The notes beneath the pieces are model-generated. The model made no database searches and was not told the DNA's origin. It saw only the letters and a list, made by a program, of their open reading frames with translations. Position numbers and translations under genes: made by a program. Shown here one piece after another: positions 56,744 through 64,000 of a stretch of DNA of 64,000 bases; position 1 is the first letter of the stretch, and each line of letters opens with the position of its first letter. This DNA comes from an uncultured Clostridia bacterium (GTDB lineage Bacteria > Bacillota > Clostridia > Oscillospirales > Ruminococcaceae), in contig CANQNF010000003.1 in the NCBI GenBank assembly GCA_947625125.1, positions 1 through 64,000 on the forward strand, written 5' to 3'.

Positions 56744-57712
56744 ATGGCAGAAAAATCGCTTGTAGTCACGAACATGGATTCTATGCTCAACCTGTTCGGC
56801 AGCTACGACGAAAATATAAAAATTATTCAGGATGAGCTCGGCGTCGATATTATGAGCAGAGGCGGAGATATAAGGATAACCGGGCCCGACCGTGCTGTCG
56901 AGCGCGCTTATAACTGCGTAAACGGGCTTTTAAAGGTCGCCGAAAGGGGAGAGGGTATCTCGGCTCAGCAGGTACGCTATTTTATTTCCATGGCTGACGA
57001 GAGCGACCCGGATGAAATAGCGGCGCTGTCCGACGGCGGGATATGCGTAACGATGAGCGGCAAGATAATCAAGCCGAAGACCCTCGGTCAGAAAAAATAC
57101 ATCGACAGCATCTCAAATAACACCGTCACATTCGGCGTAGGTCCTGCGGGAACCGGAAAGACTTTTTTGGCGGTATCTATGGCTGTGAGGGCATTTAAGG
57201 CCCATACGGTGCAGAAAATCATCCTCACAAGACCTGCCGTAGAAGCCGGCGAAAAGCTCGGATTCTTGCCGGGAGATCTGCAAAATAAGGTCGACCCCTA
57301 TCTCAGGCCGCTTTACGACGCATTGTATGAGATGCTCGGAGCTGAAACTTTTTCACGGCTCCAGGAGCGCGGTTCGATTGAGGTCGCACCCTTGGCGTAC
57401 ATGAGAGGCCGAACTCTTGATGAGAGCTTTATAATTCTTGACGAGGCTCAGAACACCTCTCCCGAGCAGATGAAGATGTTTCTAACACGTCTTGGGTTCA
57501 ATTCTAAAATGGTCATCACAGGCGACGTTACTCAGATAGACCTGCCCGACCCGAGAAAGTCGGGCCTTGTTGAGGCGATAAAGGTGCTCAAAAACGTCAA
57601 CGACATCGCCGTCAATCACTTCACCGAAAAGGACGTTGTCCGCCACAAGCTCGTTCAGGACATCGTAAAGGCATACGAGCAGTATAACAGCGAAAGGAGC
57701 CGCAGAAAATGA
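56744..57712 (+). CDS. phoH: PhoH family ATPase
   Basis: P-loop ATPase with an N-terminal KH-like domain, linked to RNA metabolism and next to ybeY in most bacteria. Walker A GPAGTGKTFLAV (about 133) and FIILDEAQNTSPEQMKMFLTR. The ATG at 56744 (322 residues) follows GGAAGTGAT; the longer frame lacks a binding site. Overlaps ybeY by 4 bases. Confidence 0.94.
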   Translation: MAEKSLVVTNMDSMLNLFGSYDENIKIIQDELGVDIMSRGGDIRITGPDRAVERAYNCVNGLLKVAERGEGISAQQVRYFISMADESDPDEIAALSDGGICVTMSGKIIKPKTLGQKKYIDSISNNTVTFGVGPAGTGKTFLAVSMAVRAFKAHTVQKIILTRPAVEAGEKLGFLPGDLQNKVDPYLRPLYDALYEMLGAETFSRLQERGSIEVAPLAYMRGRTLDESFIILDEAQNTSPEQMKMFLTRLGFNSKMVITGDVTQIDLPDPRKSGLVEAIKVLKNVNDIAVNHFTEKDVVRHKLVQDIVKAYEQYNSERSRRK

Positions 57713-58182
57713 CCCCACTGGTAAGCTTTTATAACCGCCAGCGAAAAATTACCGTCACTCCGAAGCTTAAGGAGCTCGTGGCGTCCTGCGTTAGCGCTTC
57801 TTTGGAATGTGAGAATATGGGGGACAGGCTCTGTGAAGTCGACGTGACATTTTTAAGCAACAGAAAAATACGCGAATATAACCGCGAATACCGAAATATT
57901 GACCGTGCGACCGACGTTCTTTCCTTTCCTCTCGGGAATAACGGGAAATACGACGTCGACCCGGAAACGGGAGCGGCCGCCCTCGGGGACATAGTCATAT
58001 CCCTTGAAAGGGCCGAGGAGCAGGCTTTGGAATACGGCCACAGCTTTGAGCGCGAGGTGGGATTTTTAACCGTTCATTCTATGCTCCATCTTTTAGGATA
58101 CGACCACATAGACGAATCCGAGGGGGATATTATGCGGGCGCATGAAAAAACAATACTCCAAAAAATCGGACTTACGAGGTAA
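57709..58182 (+). CDS. ybeY: rRNA maturation endoribonuclease YbeY
   Basis: Single-strand RNase in 16S rRNA maturation. The zinc triad HSMLHLLGYDH (about 124-134) and ATDVLSFPL are present. AAAGGAG precedes the ATG. Length 157. Confidence 0.96.
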   Translation: MTPLVSFYNRQRKITVTPKLKELVASCVSASLECENMGDRLCEVDVTFLSNRKIREYNREYRNIDRATDVLSFPLGNNGKYDVDPETGAAALGDIVISLERAEEQALEYGHSFEREVGFLTVHSMLHLLGYDHIDESEGDIMRAHEKTILQKIGLTR

Positions 58183-58185
58183 ATT

Positions 58186-59088
58186 ATGACGAACAAATCC
58201 GCATTTATTACAATTCTCGGCCGGCCGAACGTCGGCAAATCATCGCTTCTCAACGCTCTTGTCGGCGAGAAGATAGCCGCAGTCAGCTCCAAGCCCCAGA
58301 CCACGAGGACCAAGATAACCGGCGTTATCACCGAGGGCGAGACCCAGCTTGTATTTATCGACACTCCCGGTCTTTTAAAGGAAAAGGACAGGCTTGCGGC
58401 GCACATGATAAAGGCTATAGACAGTTCCACCGGCTCGGTAGACGCTGCGATCCTTGCGGTAGATTCTCAGCTTAAGCCGGGCGAGCAGGAAAAAATCTTG
58501 CTTTCAAAGCTCTCTAAGAGCGTGCCGGTCGTTCTTGTTTTGAATAAGGTCGACCTTTTTGAGGACAAGGAAAGGCTCATCCCGGTAATTGCAGAATATT
58601 CTTCTCTTCATGATTTTGCGGAGGTTGTCCCGGTTTCGGCGCTTGAAAACGACGGCGTGGATATCCTCAAGGATGTTTTAAAGAAGCTTGCAAAGCCGGG
58701 GCCGCACTATTTTCCGGACGACAAATTCACCGACCAGCCCGAGAGGGTCATCGTCTCCGAGATCATCCGTGAGAAGCTTTTGGAGCTTTTAAGCGACGAG
58801 GTGCCCCACGGGATAGCCGTGGATATAGAGACGATGGACGAGCATGACAACAGGGCAGGGGATGGGATCTTGGACATTTCCGCAGTTATCTACTGCGAAA
58901 AGGATTCCCACAAGGGAATCATTATCGGCAAGGGCGGAGCGATGCTCAAGACCGCCGGGAAGCTCGCAAGAGAAGATATCGAGAAATTTTTCATGATAAA
59001 AACGAATCTTAAGCTCTGGGTAAAGGTCAAGGAGGGCTGGCGCAACCGCGAGGGTCTGATCAAAAACTTCGGGCTGTCATTCGACTGA
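58186..59088 (+). CDS. era: GTPase Era
   Basis: 30S assembly GTPase. G1 GRPNVGKSSLLN, G3 DTPGLL, G4 NKVDLF and a C-terminal KH domain with KGIIIGKGGAMLK. Length 300. dgkA and cdd, often between ybeY and era, are absent. Confidence 0.97.
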   Translation: MTNKSAFITILGRPNVGKSSLLNALVGEKIAAVSSKPQTTRTKITGVITEGETQLVFIDTPGLLKEKDRLAAHMIKAIDSSTGSVDAAILAVDSQLKPGEQEKILLSKLSKSVPVVLVLNKVDLFEDKERLIPVIAEYSSLHDFAEVVPVSALENDGVDILKDVLKKLAKPGPHYFPDDKFTDQPERVIVSEIIREKLLELLSDEVPHGIAVDIETMDEHDNRAGDGILDISAVIYCEKDSHKGIIIGKGGAMLKTAGKLAREDIEKFFMIKTNLKLWVKVKEGWRNREGLIKNFGLSFD

Positions 59089-59155
59089 TTTTTCCACTTA
59101 TATTTTCTTGTCAAGTGCTTACCATAAGTATATAACTTCATGGGAGGACTTAAAA

Positions 59156-59278
59156 ATGGAGGATCTTTGGGAAAAATTTCTTAAAAGCGGCAGCGTGGCC
59201 GACTATCTTAGATATAAAAGCGGTGAGGAAAAGGATGTTGACGCTGAACGGCCTTGTGCTGAGGGAGAGAAGTCTTAA
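59156..59278 (+). CDS. YqzL-like small protein
   Basis: A 40-residue frame, MEDLWEKFLKSGSVADYLRY at the start. The era-recO gap is where YqzL lies in Bacillus, and the pattern LWxxFxxxGxxxxYLxYK fits that family. GGGAGG is 9 bases before the ATG. It overlaps recO in another frame. Function unknown. Confidence 0.75.
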   Translation: MEDLWEKFLKSGSVADYLRYKSGEEKDVDAERPCAEGEKS

Positions 59279-59987
59279 GGACAACGACAAATTTTTAGAC
59301 ATTCTCACCGACACGCACGGCCTTATCGAGGTCTGCGCAAAAGGGGTCAAGAAGCCGGGTTCTAAAAACGCCTCGGTGTCGCAGGCGTTCTGCTATGCAA
59401 AATACTGCCTCAGCGATACGGGCGGCAGGTATTATCTCAACTCGGCAGAGCCTATACGGACTTTTTTCGAGCTCTCCGGGGATATGGAAAAATTTGCGCT
59501 TGCGTCCTATTTTTCCGAGGTTTTATTATACATCGCCACGCAGGAAAAGCCAAATAACGAGGTCTTAAGGTTGATTTTAAACTGTCTGCATTTTCTCTGC
59601 CTCGGAAACAGGCCGATACTGCTTTTAAAGTCGATATTTGAACTTCGGCTGATGAGCGAGACGGGGTATACGCCGAATCTCATAGGCTGCTGCGAGTGCT
59701 ATGCGTATACTTCGGACGATATGCAGTTTGACATGAAAAACGGCAGGATGTTCTGCGGGCACTGCATAGGCCCCCGGGACCTGGCAGACTACTACCCGTT
59801 AGACGTAAATCTTTTGCATTATCTCAGATACATCGCCCTTACAGACATGGAAAGGCTTTTCAGCATTAAGGTGAGGAAAGAATATCTCGGGAATCTTAAC
59901 GAGATAACCGAAAGATATTGCGAGCTAAGGCTGGAAAAACAATTTAATACACTGAATTTTTTCAAAGAACTTATAAACGGTAAATGA
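59235..59987 (+). CDS. recO: DNA repair protein RecO
   Basis: Recombination mediator with N-terminal OB fold (GLVLRERSLKDNDKFLDILT) and zinc-binding cysteines (CCEC and FCGHC). ATG 59235 chosen after GAGG; GTG 59223 is in frame but gives extra basic residues. Length 250. It overlaps yqzL upstream and mutS2 by 4 bases. Confidence 0.95.
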   Translation: MLTLNGLVLRERSLKDNDKFLDILTDTHGLIEVCAKGVKKPGSKNASVSQAFCYAKYCLSDTGGRYYLNSAEPIRTFFELSGDMEKFALASYFSEVLLYIATQEKPNNEVLRLILNCLHFLCLGNRPILLLKSIFELRLMSETGYTPNLIGCCECYAYTSDDMQFDMKNGRMFCGHCIGPRDLADYYPLDVNLLHYLRYIALTDMERLFSIKVRKEYLGNLNEITERYCELRLEKQFNTLNFFKELINGK

Positions 59988-62368
59988 ATATGGATGAAAA
60001 TTACATTACACTTGAACTACATAAAATACTTGAAAGCTTGGCCGAGGAGTGCACATCTCAGGCCGCAAAGCGAATGGCAGGGGATATAAGCCCCATTACC
60101 GACGCAGATATAGTGCGCCTTGAAGTCGGAAAGACATTTTCGGCATACAATGCTACGGCAAAGATAGGCTCTCCGAGCTTTTTTGCATTTTCTGATATTG
60201 CATCCGTGGCTAATAGGGCTAAATCCGGGGCGCAGCTAAGCCTCAGAGAGCTTCTTGACGTCTCTAAGATGCTCACGCAGACCGAAGCGCTATTATCCTG
60301 GCGGAGACAGTACGAGGGAGAACTTAAGCTTGACTATCTCTTTGAATGCCTTTATGACAGCAAGCACCTGAACGACAAAATACAGAACGCAGTCATCAGC
60401 GAGGACGAAATAAGCGACAACGCAAGTCCGCAGCTTGCATCCATCCGCAAAAAGATAGCCAACGCAGGCGCCAAGATACGCGACAGCCTCGACAGGATAA
60501 TAAAATCCTCCGATTCAAAGGATTATTTGCAGGAGAGCCTTGTGACTCTTCGAGACGGAAGATATGTGCTGCCGGTAAAATCCGAGTATAAATCAAAGGT
60601 CGCGGGGCTTGTCCATGACACCTCCTCAAGCGGCCAGACATATTTTATCGAGCCCTTGGCAGTCGTCGAGGCCAACAACGAGATAACGATTTTAAAGGGC
60701 GAGGAGCAGGAAGAGATCGAGAGGATTTTAAAGGAGCTTTCCTCCGACGTTGCGGGATTTGCAGACCAGCTCGTCTCCGACTATACCGCTTCGGCACAGC
60801 TCGACCTGTACTTTGCTAAGGCCAATTTGGGGGCAAAAATGGCGGCGACTATGCCGGAGATATCCGACGACGGAATTATAATTCTCAATAAGGCGCGGCA
60901 TCCGCTTATAAACCGCGACAGGGTAGTGCCGGTCGATTTTTCGCTGGGCGCTGAATATGACAGCCTTATCATAACCGGCCCGAATACCGGCGGTAAAACT
61001 GTCATTTTAAAAACCGTGGGGCTTCTCACGCTTATGACCATGTGCGGGCTTCTGATACCTGTTTCGGACGGCTCTAAGATAACCGTATTTGAGAAAATTC
61101 TTGTAGATATCGGCGATCAGCAATCGATAGAACAGAGCCTGTCGACATTTTCTTCGCACATGAATAAGGTCATAGACATCTTAAACACCGTGGACAGCCG
61201 GTCTCTTGTTTTAATTGACGAGCTCGGCTCGGGCACAGACCCCGTCGAGGGTGCTGCGCTTGCCGTGGCGATAATAGAAAAAATTCACAGTCTCGGCGGC
61301 AAGCTTGTCACGACTACCCACTATCAGGAGCTTAAAATGTACGCCCTTGAGACCGACGGGGTCCAGAACGCTTCCTGCGAATTTGACGTTAAGACTCTCA
61401 TGCCCACATATCGGCTAATAATCGGCTCTCCCGGCAAGTCGAACGCCTTTGCTATATCCGCAAGGCTCGGCCTCGGAGAGGATATTATAAAGGCTGCGGA
61501 GGGAATGCTGAGCGGGGAGTCAAGGCGGTTTGAAACTATACTTGACAATTTAGAGGCAACAAGGCAGCAGCTTGAAGAAAATACCAGATTGGCCGAAGAA
61601 TACCGCCGTGAAACGGAAAAATTAAAGGCTGAAATTGCCGAGGAACGCAGAAAGCTGACCGAAACAAAGGACAGCGAAATAGAACGTGCAAAGCGCGAGG
61701 CAAGATCGATAATAGATCGTGTCAGCAGGCAGTCGGCAAGGCTGATGGACGAGCTTGAGGACTTGAGAAAGGCAAAGGACAAGAGCGACTTTTCAAAGCG
61801 AGTTTCCGACCAGAAAATGCAGTATAAACGGCAAATTGAGTCGCTTTACAACGAAGAATCAAAGCTTGGCGGCAGCGATGAGGAGTATGTTCTGCCGAGA
61901 CCTCTTAAAAAGGGCGACGACGTCAGACTGACCGAGGGGAATAAGACCGGAATAGTCATTTCTCCGCCGGATTCATCGGGGAACGTCATGGTCCAGGTCG
62001 GAATTATGAAAACAAAGGTCCACGTCTCGAAGCTTCGGCTTGTGGAAAAAGAAGTGACCTTTAACAACAAAAAAATTCAGCCTCAGACTCCCTCAAGAAC
62101 CGTTGAGAGCAGGGCAACAAGGCGACCTGAGCTTGAGCTTGATATCAGAGGTTACACCGTCGACGAAGGGCTCTATGAGGTCGACAGCTTTATAGATCGG
62201 GCTCTAATGAGCGGCAACAAGGTCGTCACGATAATCCACGGAAAGGGGACAGGCGCGCTCAAAGAAGCCGTCAGGAACCACCTCAGGAAGCATCCGATGG
62301 TTCAGTCGTCGCGCAAAGGCGTTTACGGTGAGGGCGAGGACGGCGTCACGGTCTGCGAATTGAAATAA
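59984..62368 (+). CDS. mutS2: Endonuclease MutS2
   Basis: MutS-family ATPase without the mismatch domain. Walker A GPNTGGKTVILKT (about 330), LIDELGSGTDPVEGAAL, long coiled coil (about 515-640), KOW region and a C-terminal Smr nuclease domain with LDIRGYTVDEG and IIHGKGTGALK. In Bacillus it rescues collided ribosomes and acts on DNA recombination. Length 794. Terminator follows at once. Confidence 0.97.
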   Translation: MNMDENYITLELHKILESLAEECTSQAAKRMAGDISPITDADIVRLEVGKTFSAYNATAKIGSPSFFAFSDIASVANRAKSGAQLSLRELLDVSKMLTQTEALLSWRRQYEGELKLDYLFECLYDSKHLNDKIQNAVISEDEISDNASPQLASIRKKIANAGAKIRDSLDRIIKSSDSKDYLQESLVTLRDGRYVLPVKSEYKSKVAGLVHDTSSSGQTYFIEPLAVVEANNEITILKGEEQEEIERILKELSSDVAGFADQLVSDYTASAQLDLYFAKANLGAKMAATMPEISDDGIIILNKARHPLINRDRVVPVDFSLGAEYDSLIITGPNTGGKTVILKTVGLLTLMTMCGLLIPVSDGSKITVFEKILVDIGDQQSIEQSLSTFSSHMNKVIDILNTVDSRSLVLIDELGSGTDPVEGAALAVAIIEKIHSLGGKLVTTTHYQELKMYALETDGVQNASCEFDVKTLMPTYRLIIGSPGKSNAFAISARLGLGEDIIKAAEGMLSGESRRFETILDNLEATRQQLEENTRLAEEYRRETEKLKAEIAEERRKLTETKDSEIERAKREARSIIDRVSRQSARLMDELEDLRKAKDKSDFSKRVSDQKMQYKRQIESLYNEESKLGGSDEEYVLPRPLKKGDDVRLTEGNKTGIVISPPDSSGNVMVQVGIMKTKVHVSKLRLVEKEVTFNNKKIQPQTPSRTVESRATRRPELELDIRGYTVDEGLYEVDSFIDRALMSGNKVVTIIHGKGTGALKEAVRNHLRKHPMVQSSRKGVYGEGEDGVTVCELK

Positions 62369-62372
62369 AGAA

Positions 62373-62400
62373 AAACGCTCGGACAGTCCGGGCGTTTTTT
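62373..62400 (+). terminator. Terminator after mutS2
   Basis: ACGCTCGG pairs with CCGGGCGT (one T-G pair) around ACAGT, followed by six T ending at 62400. It begins 7 bases after the mutS2 stop. Confidence 0.93.
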
Positions 62401-62800
62401 AATGTAAAATCGAAGATTATTTGCATTTGACTGCCGGAGTAAAAATAAAGCTTAAATAGACTGCGGTCTGAGCAGTTTAAGCTTTAGATGAAAAAATTCG
62501 CATGCGCAGATCTCCACAATAAGCATAAATTAAATTTGGCACACAGTTTCCGAGATGCTGGTCGGCCAGGTTTCTGAAACAGTATGCCCTAAAGGGGAGG
62601 GGCAAAAGTACATACGCAGATGTTCGCATAATAAAAATTATGTGCACATTAGGGGAGTACGATTCGGGGGAATATGCCAGAAATACGCCGTTTCGGCTAT
62701 ATCCCTGATTCCCGGTCCAGTGCCGCTGAATATATACACATACAAATCGCCCCGAACCATGCGTCCGGGGCTTATTTAAACACTTCTTTTTTAAAACAGT
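62401..62800. other. 400-bp intergenic with relics and hairpins
   Basis: No intact gene. The tract holds (a) an inverted repeat 62448-62484, followed on the minus strand by a T-rich run, a possible leftward terminator; (b) a hairpin 62620-62649 with 12 of 13 pairs; and (c) a tract at 62607-62632 that matches 63157-63180, inside the neighbouring gene, at most bases. The simplest reading is a decayed copy of a neighbouring gene with its terminator. A GC-rich stem at about 62748-62772 is near the end of the leftward gene. Confidence 0.5.
62440..62484 (-). terminator. Possible leftward terminator
   Basis: AAGCTTAA plus ACTGC on one side pair with GCAGT plus TTAAGCTT on the other around GGTCTGA, with a small bulge. 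Read leftward, the stem is followed by TTATTTTTAC. It would stop transcripts from the 62801 gene about 320 bases past its stop codon. Confidence 0.5.
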
Positions 62801-63418
62801 TTATCTGATTATTTCCGTCACGTCATTTGCCGCAGCTTTCTCCATCGGCATGGGTATCATCGTTCCCGACGGTCTGAAGCCGCTGCCGCAGTACCATTCA
62901 TCCAACGCAGCTTTCCCGACGTCCCTGTATTCTTTAAATCTTAACGGCTCATCAAATAAAATGAAGTTGGCGGGCTCCATGGAATCGCCGGGATAAAGTA
63001 TCAGCGGACAACACTCTTTGCCATCGGCGTCATATGCATAGGTCAGGAATTTTCTGTCCTTAAATATCACCTCGACCCGCAGCCCCGGCCGGAAGACCTC
63101 CTCGTCGAACTTGACCTCTAAGATGTCCTCCGTCTCATATCCGAGTGGCATGGGAAAGTACAAATAAATGTTCGCATAATTTTTATATAACATTTTTTGG
63201 TCATCATCCTGCGAGCTTTCCATCTCTTTATACCTCGGATTTTCCGCAAAATCTTCCAAAAATTCCTCCATGCTTTGGTACGCATAGATGCCGCCCAGAT
63301 CCTCGGAGCCGCTCTGATTTATTATTTCCTCAGTCGTCATGCCCATCGGGTCAAAAGGCTTATCGGAATAAATCTCCGCCGACGTGACGTTTGCAAGTAT
63401 GGCGACCGCTATGGCCAT
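62801..63418 (-). CDS. Secreted protein of unknown function
   Basis: A 205-residue open frame from the first ATG. I do not recognise the family. The soluble part is acidic, with a Glu/Asp-rich stretch (about 30-80), a Tyr/Phe-rich middle and a Cys pair (DGKECCPL). The reading frame stays open for 11 codons upstream of the ATG and would add (L)KRVTAIVA, completing a good signal peptide. The true start may therefore be an ATT (63446-63448) or other rare codon after GGGGAG. Another secreted unknown lies upstream. Confidence 0.65.
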   Translation of the reverse strand: MAIAVAILANVTSAEIYSDKPFDPMGMTTEEIINQSGSEDLGGIYAYQSMEEFLEDFAENPRYKEMESSQDDDQKMLYKNYANIYLYFPMPLGYETEDILEVKFDEEVFRPGLRVEVIFKDRKFLTYAYDADGKECCPLILYPGDSMEPANFILFDEPLRFKEYRDVGKAALDEWYCGSGFRPSGTMIPMPMEKAAANDVTEIIR

Positions 63419-63640
63419 CGCAACGATTGCCGTGACCCTTTTTAAAATTTCCTATTCACTCCCCTTTTGCTCTTTATATATTAAGACGTTTTTCAGGGGC
63501 AAAAGATTGCATATGATTTAGAAATTCTACGTTTTGCACAATACTTACTGATTATTTTATTTATAATGCACAATATATTGTATATAAAAAATAACGGCAG
63601 CCGATTTTTCACGGTTGCCGTTTTCATATTCATCAAAAAA
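63419..63640. other. Intergenic with direct repeats TGCACAATA
   Basis: This AT-rich gap should hold the promoter of the 62801 gene. TGCACAATA occurs at 63535-63543 and again at 63567-63575, 32 bp apart, about three helical turns. No clean -35/-10 pair was found. The terminator of the gene at 63641 is at its right end. Confidence 0.5.
63583..63622 (-). terminator. Leftward terminator after the partial gene
   Basis: On the minus strand AACGGCA-ACCG pairs with CGGC-TGCCGTT (one mismatch), followed by ATTTTTTATA. It begins about 20 bases after the stop of the gene at 63641. Confidence 0.85.
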
Positions 63641-64000
63641 TCAGTTGAACATTGCCTCGATATCCTCAAGAGGAGTGCCGTCGTAGCTCGTTATCGTAGC
63701 GTTCACGCATACGTTATTTACAAAGGCAATGTAGCAGCCCTGAACGTAGGAGACGCCGCTGAAATCGGCGTTTGCGGTTATCTTGTGGAACTCGATGCCG
63801 GAAAGCTTGGCGGTCGAATGGTCGGAGAACGTGTAGGTCATTCCGATGGAGTTTCCCATGCTCTCAATTTCCTTTTCGGTCTGGTTGAGCAGCTCATCCA
63901 TATCGATTCCGGAAGCGTCGGCAATGACCTGGACCATGACGTTGACGTTGTTGCCGGTCGTCTCGTCCATCGCCATCATGGCGTATGCCTGAGAGCTGAC
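63641..64000 (-). CDS. Secreted/unknown protein, partial at window edge
   Basis: At least 119 codons are open to the right edge; the frame continues as VSSQAYA before the first in-frame ATG (63979), so the N-terminus lies outside the window. The visible part has VNVMVQVIADASGIDMDELL, an Asn/Ser-rich middle and a C-terminal domain ending in TPLEDIEAMFN. I do not recognise the family. It may be exported, like its neighbour. Confidence 0.6.
   Translation of the reverse strand, partial: VSSQAYAMMAMDETTGNNVNVMVQVIADASGIDMDELLNQTEKEIESMGNSIGMTYTFSDHSTAKLSGIEFHKITANADFSGVSYVQGCYIAFVNNVCVNATITSYDGTPLEDIEAMFN

Noticed and set aside
62555-62779. Forward open frame of 74 codons in the intergenic tract
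   Set aside because: It lacks a ribosome binding site and coding-like composition, and the tract is better explained as relic sequence on the other strand.

Overview
The window looks like a stretch of core chromosome from a spore-forming anaerobe of the class Clostridia, probably of the Ruminococcaceae/Oscillospiraceae type. The evidence is the complete spoIIIA operon, other sporulation genes (yunB, yqfC, yqfD, a ylbJ-like gene), a tyrosine T-box, the electron-bifurcating NfnAB pair, Firmicutes division genes (sepF, ylmH, divIVA) and strong AGGAGG-type ribosome binding sites. Composition is even and moderately GC-rich throughout. No phage, insertion sequence, CRISPR array or defence island is visible. 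The assignment below genus-group level is inference.

Layout: 1-613 holds tRNA-Gly and tRNA-Arg with a small hairpin-forming repeat; 614-1621 is a XerC/D-like recombinase facing the tRNAs. 1747-3263 is a Tyr T-box with tyrS. 3318-8087 encodes two secreted glycosidase-like proteins, the second fused to a zinc amidase. 8120-11201 carries nfnA-nfnB, yajC and a YrzE-like membrane protein. 11250-15805 is spoIIIAA to spoIIIAH. 15806-29673 is one long run of codirectional genes: asp23, nusB, a TsaD paralogue, xseA, xseB, ispA, dxs, tlyA, nadK, argR, recN, a DJ-1 protein, mltG, a U32 peptidase and manA. tRNA-His follows, then the leftward dnaD-dnaI pair (29871-31798) and the divergent ylbF-mutS-mutL-miaA-HlyD-like operon. 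39115-48249 holds the sepF-ylmH-divIVA-ileS-lspA-rluD-HAD cluster and a split transketolase. 48314-54184 is yunB, ligA and gatCAB. The leftward ylbJ-like gene overlaps gatB tail to tail. 55246-62368 is yqfC-yqfD-phoH-ybeY-era-yqzL-recO-mutS2. The last 1.6 kb (62401-64000) differs: it has two leftward genes for secreted proteins of unknown function and an intergenic stretch that resembles a decayed copy of one of them.

Most of the window is ordinary housekeeping and I do not see a convincing new multi-gene system. The best second-look items are: the 205-residue secreted protein whose signal peptide appears to start upstream of its first ATG; the degenerate tract beside it; the tandem glycosidase/amidase wall-enzyme pair; the AT-rich palindrome on the dnaD-dnaI promoter; the Cys-rich tail of the YlbF homologue; a terminator whose 3' arm supplies the ribosome binding site of the next gene; and a very uniform promoter class (17-bp spacer plus TGn extended -10). 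Several start codons were moved downstream of the longest open frame on the basis of ribosome binding sites and family length.
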